This document shows, piece after piece, positions 6,307 through 6,714 of a DNA stretch of 6,714 nucleotides (position 1 is its first letter; each line of letters opens with the position of its first letter). The DNA comes from Limousia pullorum (GTDB lineage Bacteria; Bacillota; Clostridia; Oscillospirales; Acutalibacteraceae). The translations under genes and the position numbers were made by a program. The DNA lies in the NCBI GenBank assembly GCA_018714545.1, contig DVNG01000048.1, forward strand, positions 1-6,714, read 5' to 3'. Below the pieces are notes generated by a model. That model was not told the origin of the DNA and ran no database searches. It worked only from the letters and a program-made list of their open reading frames with translations.

Positions 6307-6342
6307 CCTGTAGATTTTGGGAAATTTTCAGCCTTTTACAGG
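6307..6342 (-). terminator. Weak candidate terminator after the DUF3793 gene
   Basis: CCTGTA and TACAGG (arms 6337-6342 and 6307-6312) form a 6-bp stem around a 24-nt loop that includes the stop codon of the DUF3793 gene, followed by TTTTTG on the minus strand. The stem is short and the loop large, so termination may be inefficient. Confidence 0.35.
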
Positions 6343-6714
6343 AACAGTGAGCATATTTACCGACTTTCCGCAGCTGTAAATCTTTTTGTAAACGTCCTTG
6401 CACTTTCTGTACATATGAAATCTTTTTTCCGCCTCGTTTACATCGCTGTACACCTTCCAACAGCCGCAGAATTTAAAATTTTTACCGTTGTTTTCTATAA
6501 ACCCCACAACATCCTCCGGGGGATATCCCAAAAAGAAACCTATTTCGTGGGGAAAATCATCCTGTGTGCAAATTCTTTTTTTCAGAAAATTAAGAACTTC
6601 ATCTGTGCTGTCCGTGTTATAGCCTAATTTTTTTAAATAGTGGTTTGCCTGTTCATCCTTTAAATCCTCTTCAAGTCCCCTTTTTCTGAAAAAAAGAATT
6701 TGCACACAGGATGA
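6328..6714 (-). CDS. DUF3793 family protein (5' part missing)
   Basis: The reading frame is open to the right edge, giving 128 residues; no ATG start is present (a GTG at 6705 is not convincing, as it has no ribosome site in view). The C-terminal core FPHEIGFFLGYPPEDVVGFI, then NGKNF and GCWKVYSDVNEAEKRF with a Cys-rich tail, matches my recollection of DUF3793, a Clostridia-rich family of unknown function often about 180-200 aa long. By that comparison roughly the first third lies outside the window. It is a soluble protein with no signal peptide or membrane segment in the visible part; its biochemical role is unknown. The first eleven codons in the window (6682-6714) lie in an exact inverted repeat and may be an assembly artefact, so residues before about KRGLEED are unsafe. 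Confidence 0.78.
   Translation of the reverse strand, partial: SSCVQILFFRKRGLEEDLKDEQANHYLKKLGYNTDSTDEVLNFLKKRICTQDDFPHEIGFFLGYPPEDVVGFIENNGKNFKFCGCWKVYSDVNEAEKRFHMYRKCKDVYKKIYSCGKSVNMLTVPVKG
6557..6589 (+). repeat. Inverted repeat, internal arm (33 bp)
   Basis: This arm lies inside the DUF3793 gene, where the minus strand encodes LKKRICTQDD just before the conserved FPHEIG motif, so it is probably authentic. Its exact reverse complement forms the last 33 bases of the window. Confidence 0.95.
6682..6714 (-). repeat. Inverted repeat, edge arm (33 bp)
   Basis: The last 33 bases are the exact reverse complement of 6557-6589, with 92 nt between the arms. The match stops at 6681 inside and is still perfect at the window edge, so it may continue outside. 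This is the pattern expected from a fold-back at a contig end. Confidence 0.95.

Noticed and set aside
6230..6460. Minus-strand ORF between the tautomerase and DUF3793 genes
   Set aside because: It is out of frame with the DUF3793 gene, crosses the probable promoter and has no family features.
6415..6627. Plus-strand ORF opposite the DUF3793 gene
   Set aside because: Antisense shadow; the opposite frame carries the conserved FPHEIG and WKVY motifs.

Overview
The window is about 6.7 kb of low-GC DNA, and every gene I can support lies on the minus strand. The content points to a Firmicute, most likely a gut- or rumen-type Clostridia. It has strong AGGAGG-like ribosome sites, SigA-type promoters, a DUF3793 protein (a family I know mainly from Clostridia), a YfcE-type phosphodiesterase and an AcrB-like RND pump with no adaptor gene beside it. 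The species cannot be told from the sequence.

Layout in the direction of transcription (right to left): (1) a DUF3793 gene cut by the right edge (6328-6714); (2) a probable operon from a promoter at 6272-6300, with a MIF-type tautomerase (5866-6213) and a yfcE phosphodiesterase (5298-5852), closed by a 16-bp-stem terminator (5245-5290); (3) a methylguanine-DNA methyltransferase, ogt (4784-5230), whose start follows that terminator so closely that no promoter fits between; (4) a perfect-consensus promoter (4749-4777) with two tandem palindromic operators (4715-4746), driving a TetR-family regulator (4068-4685) that overlaps by 8 nt a 1305-residue RND transporter (158-4075); (5) a hairpin and T-run resembling an insertion-sequence end (84-128), followed by the first 27 codons of an ORF with an RCC1-like repeat, cut by the left edge (1-83).

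The TetR and RND genes form a self-contained module: a regulator that very probably represses its own promoter and, through it, the translationally coupled pump. The pump is the most interesting protein here. Its first docking (funnel) subdomain carries a coiled-coil hairpin of about 270 residues. Met-rich segments lie where AcrB has its proximal-pocket loops, and two residues of the AcrB proton relay are replaced by Asn. The closest analogy I know is the coiled-coil insertion of mycobacterial MmpL4/5; the idea that the hairpin replaces a membrane-fusion adaptor in a one-membrane cell is inference.

One caution: the last 33 bases of the window are the exact reverse complement of 6557-6589. This may be a fold-back assembly artefact, so the 5' part of the DUF3793 gene should not be trusted without checking.
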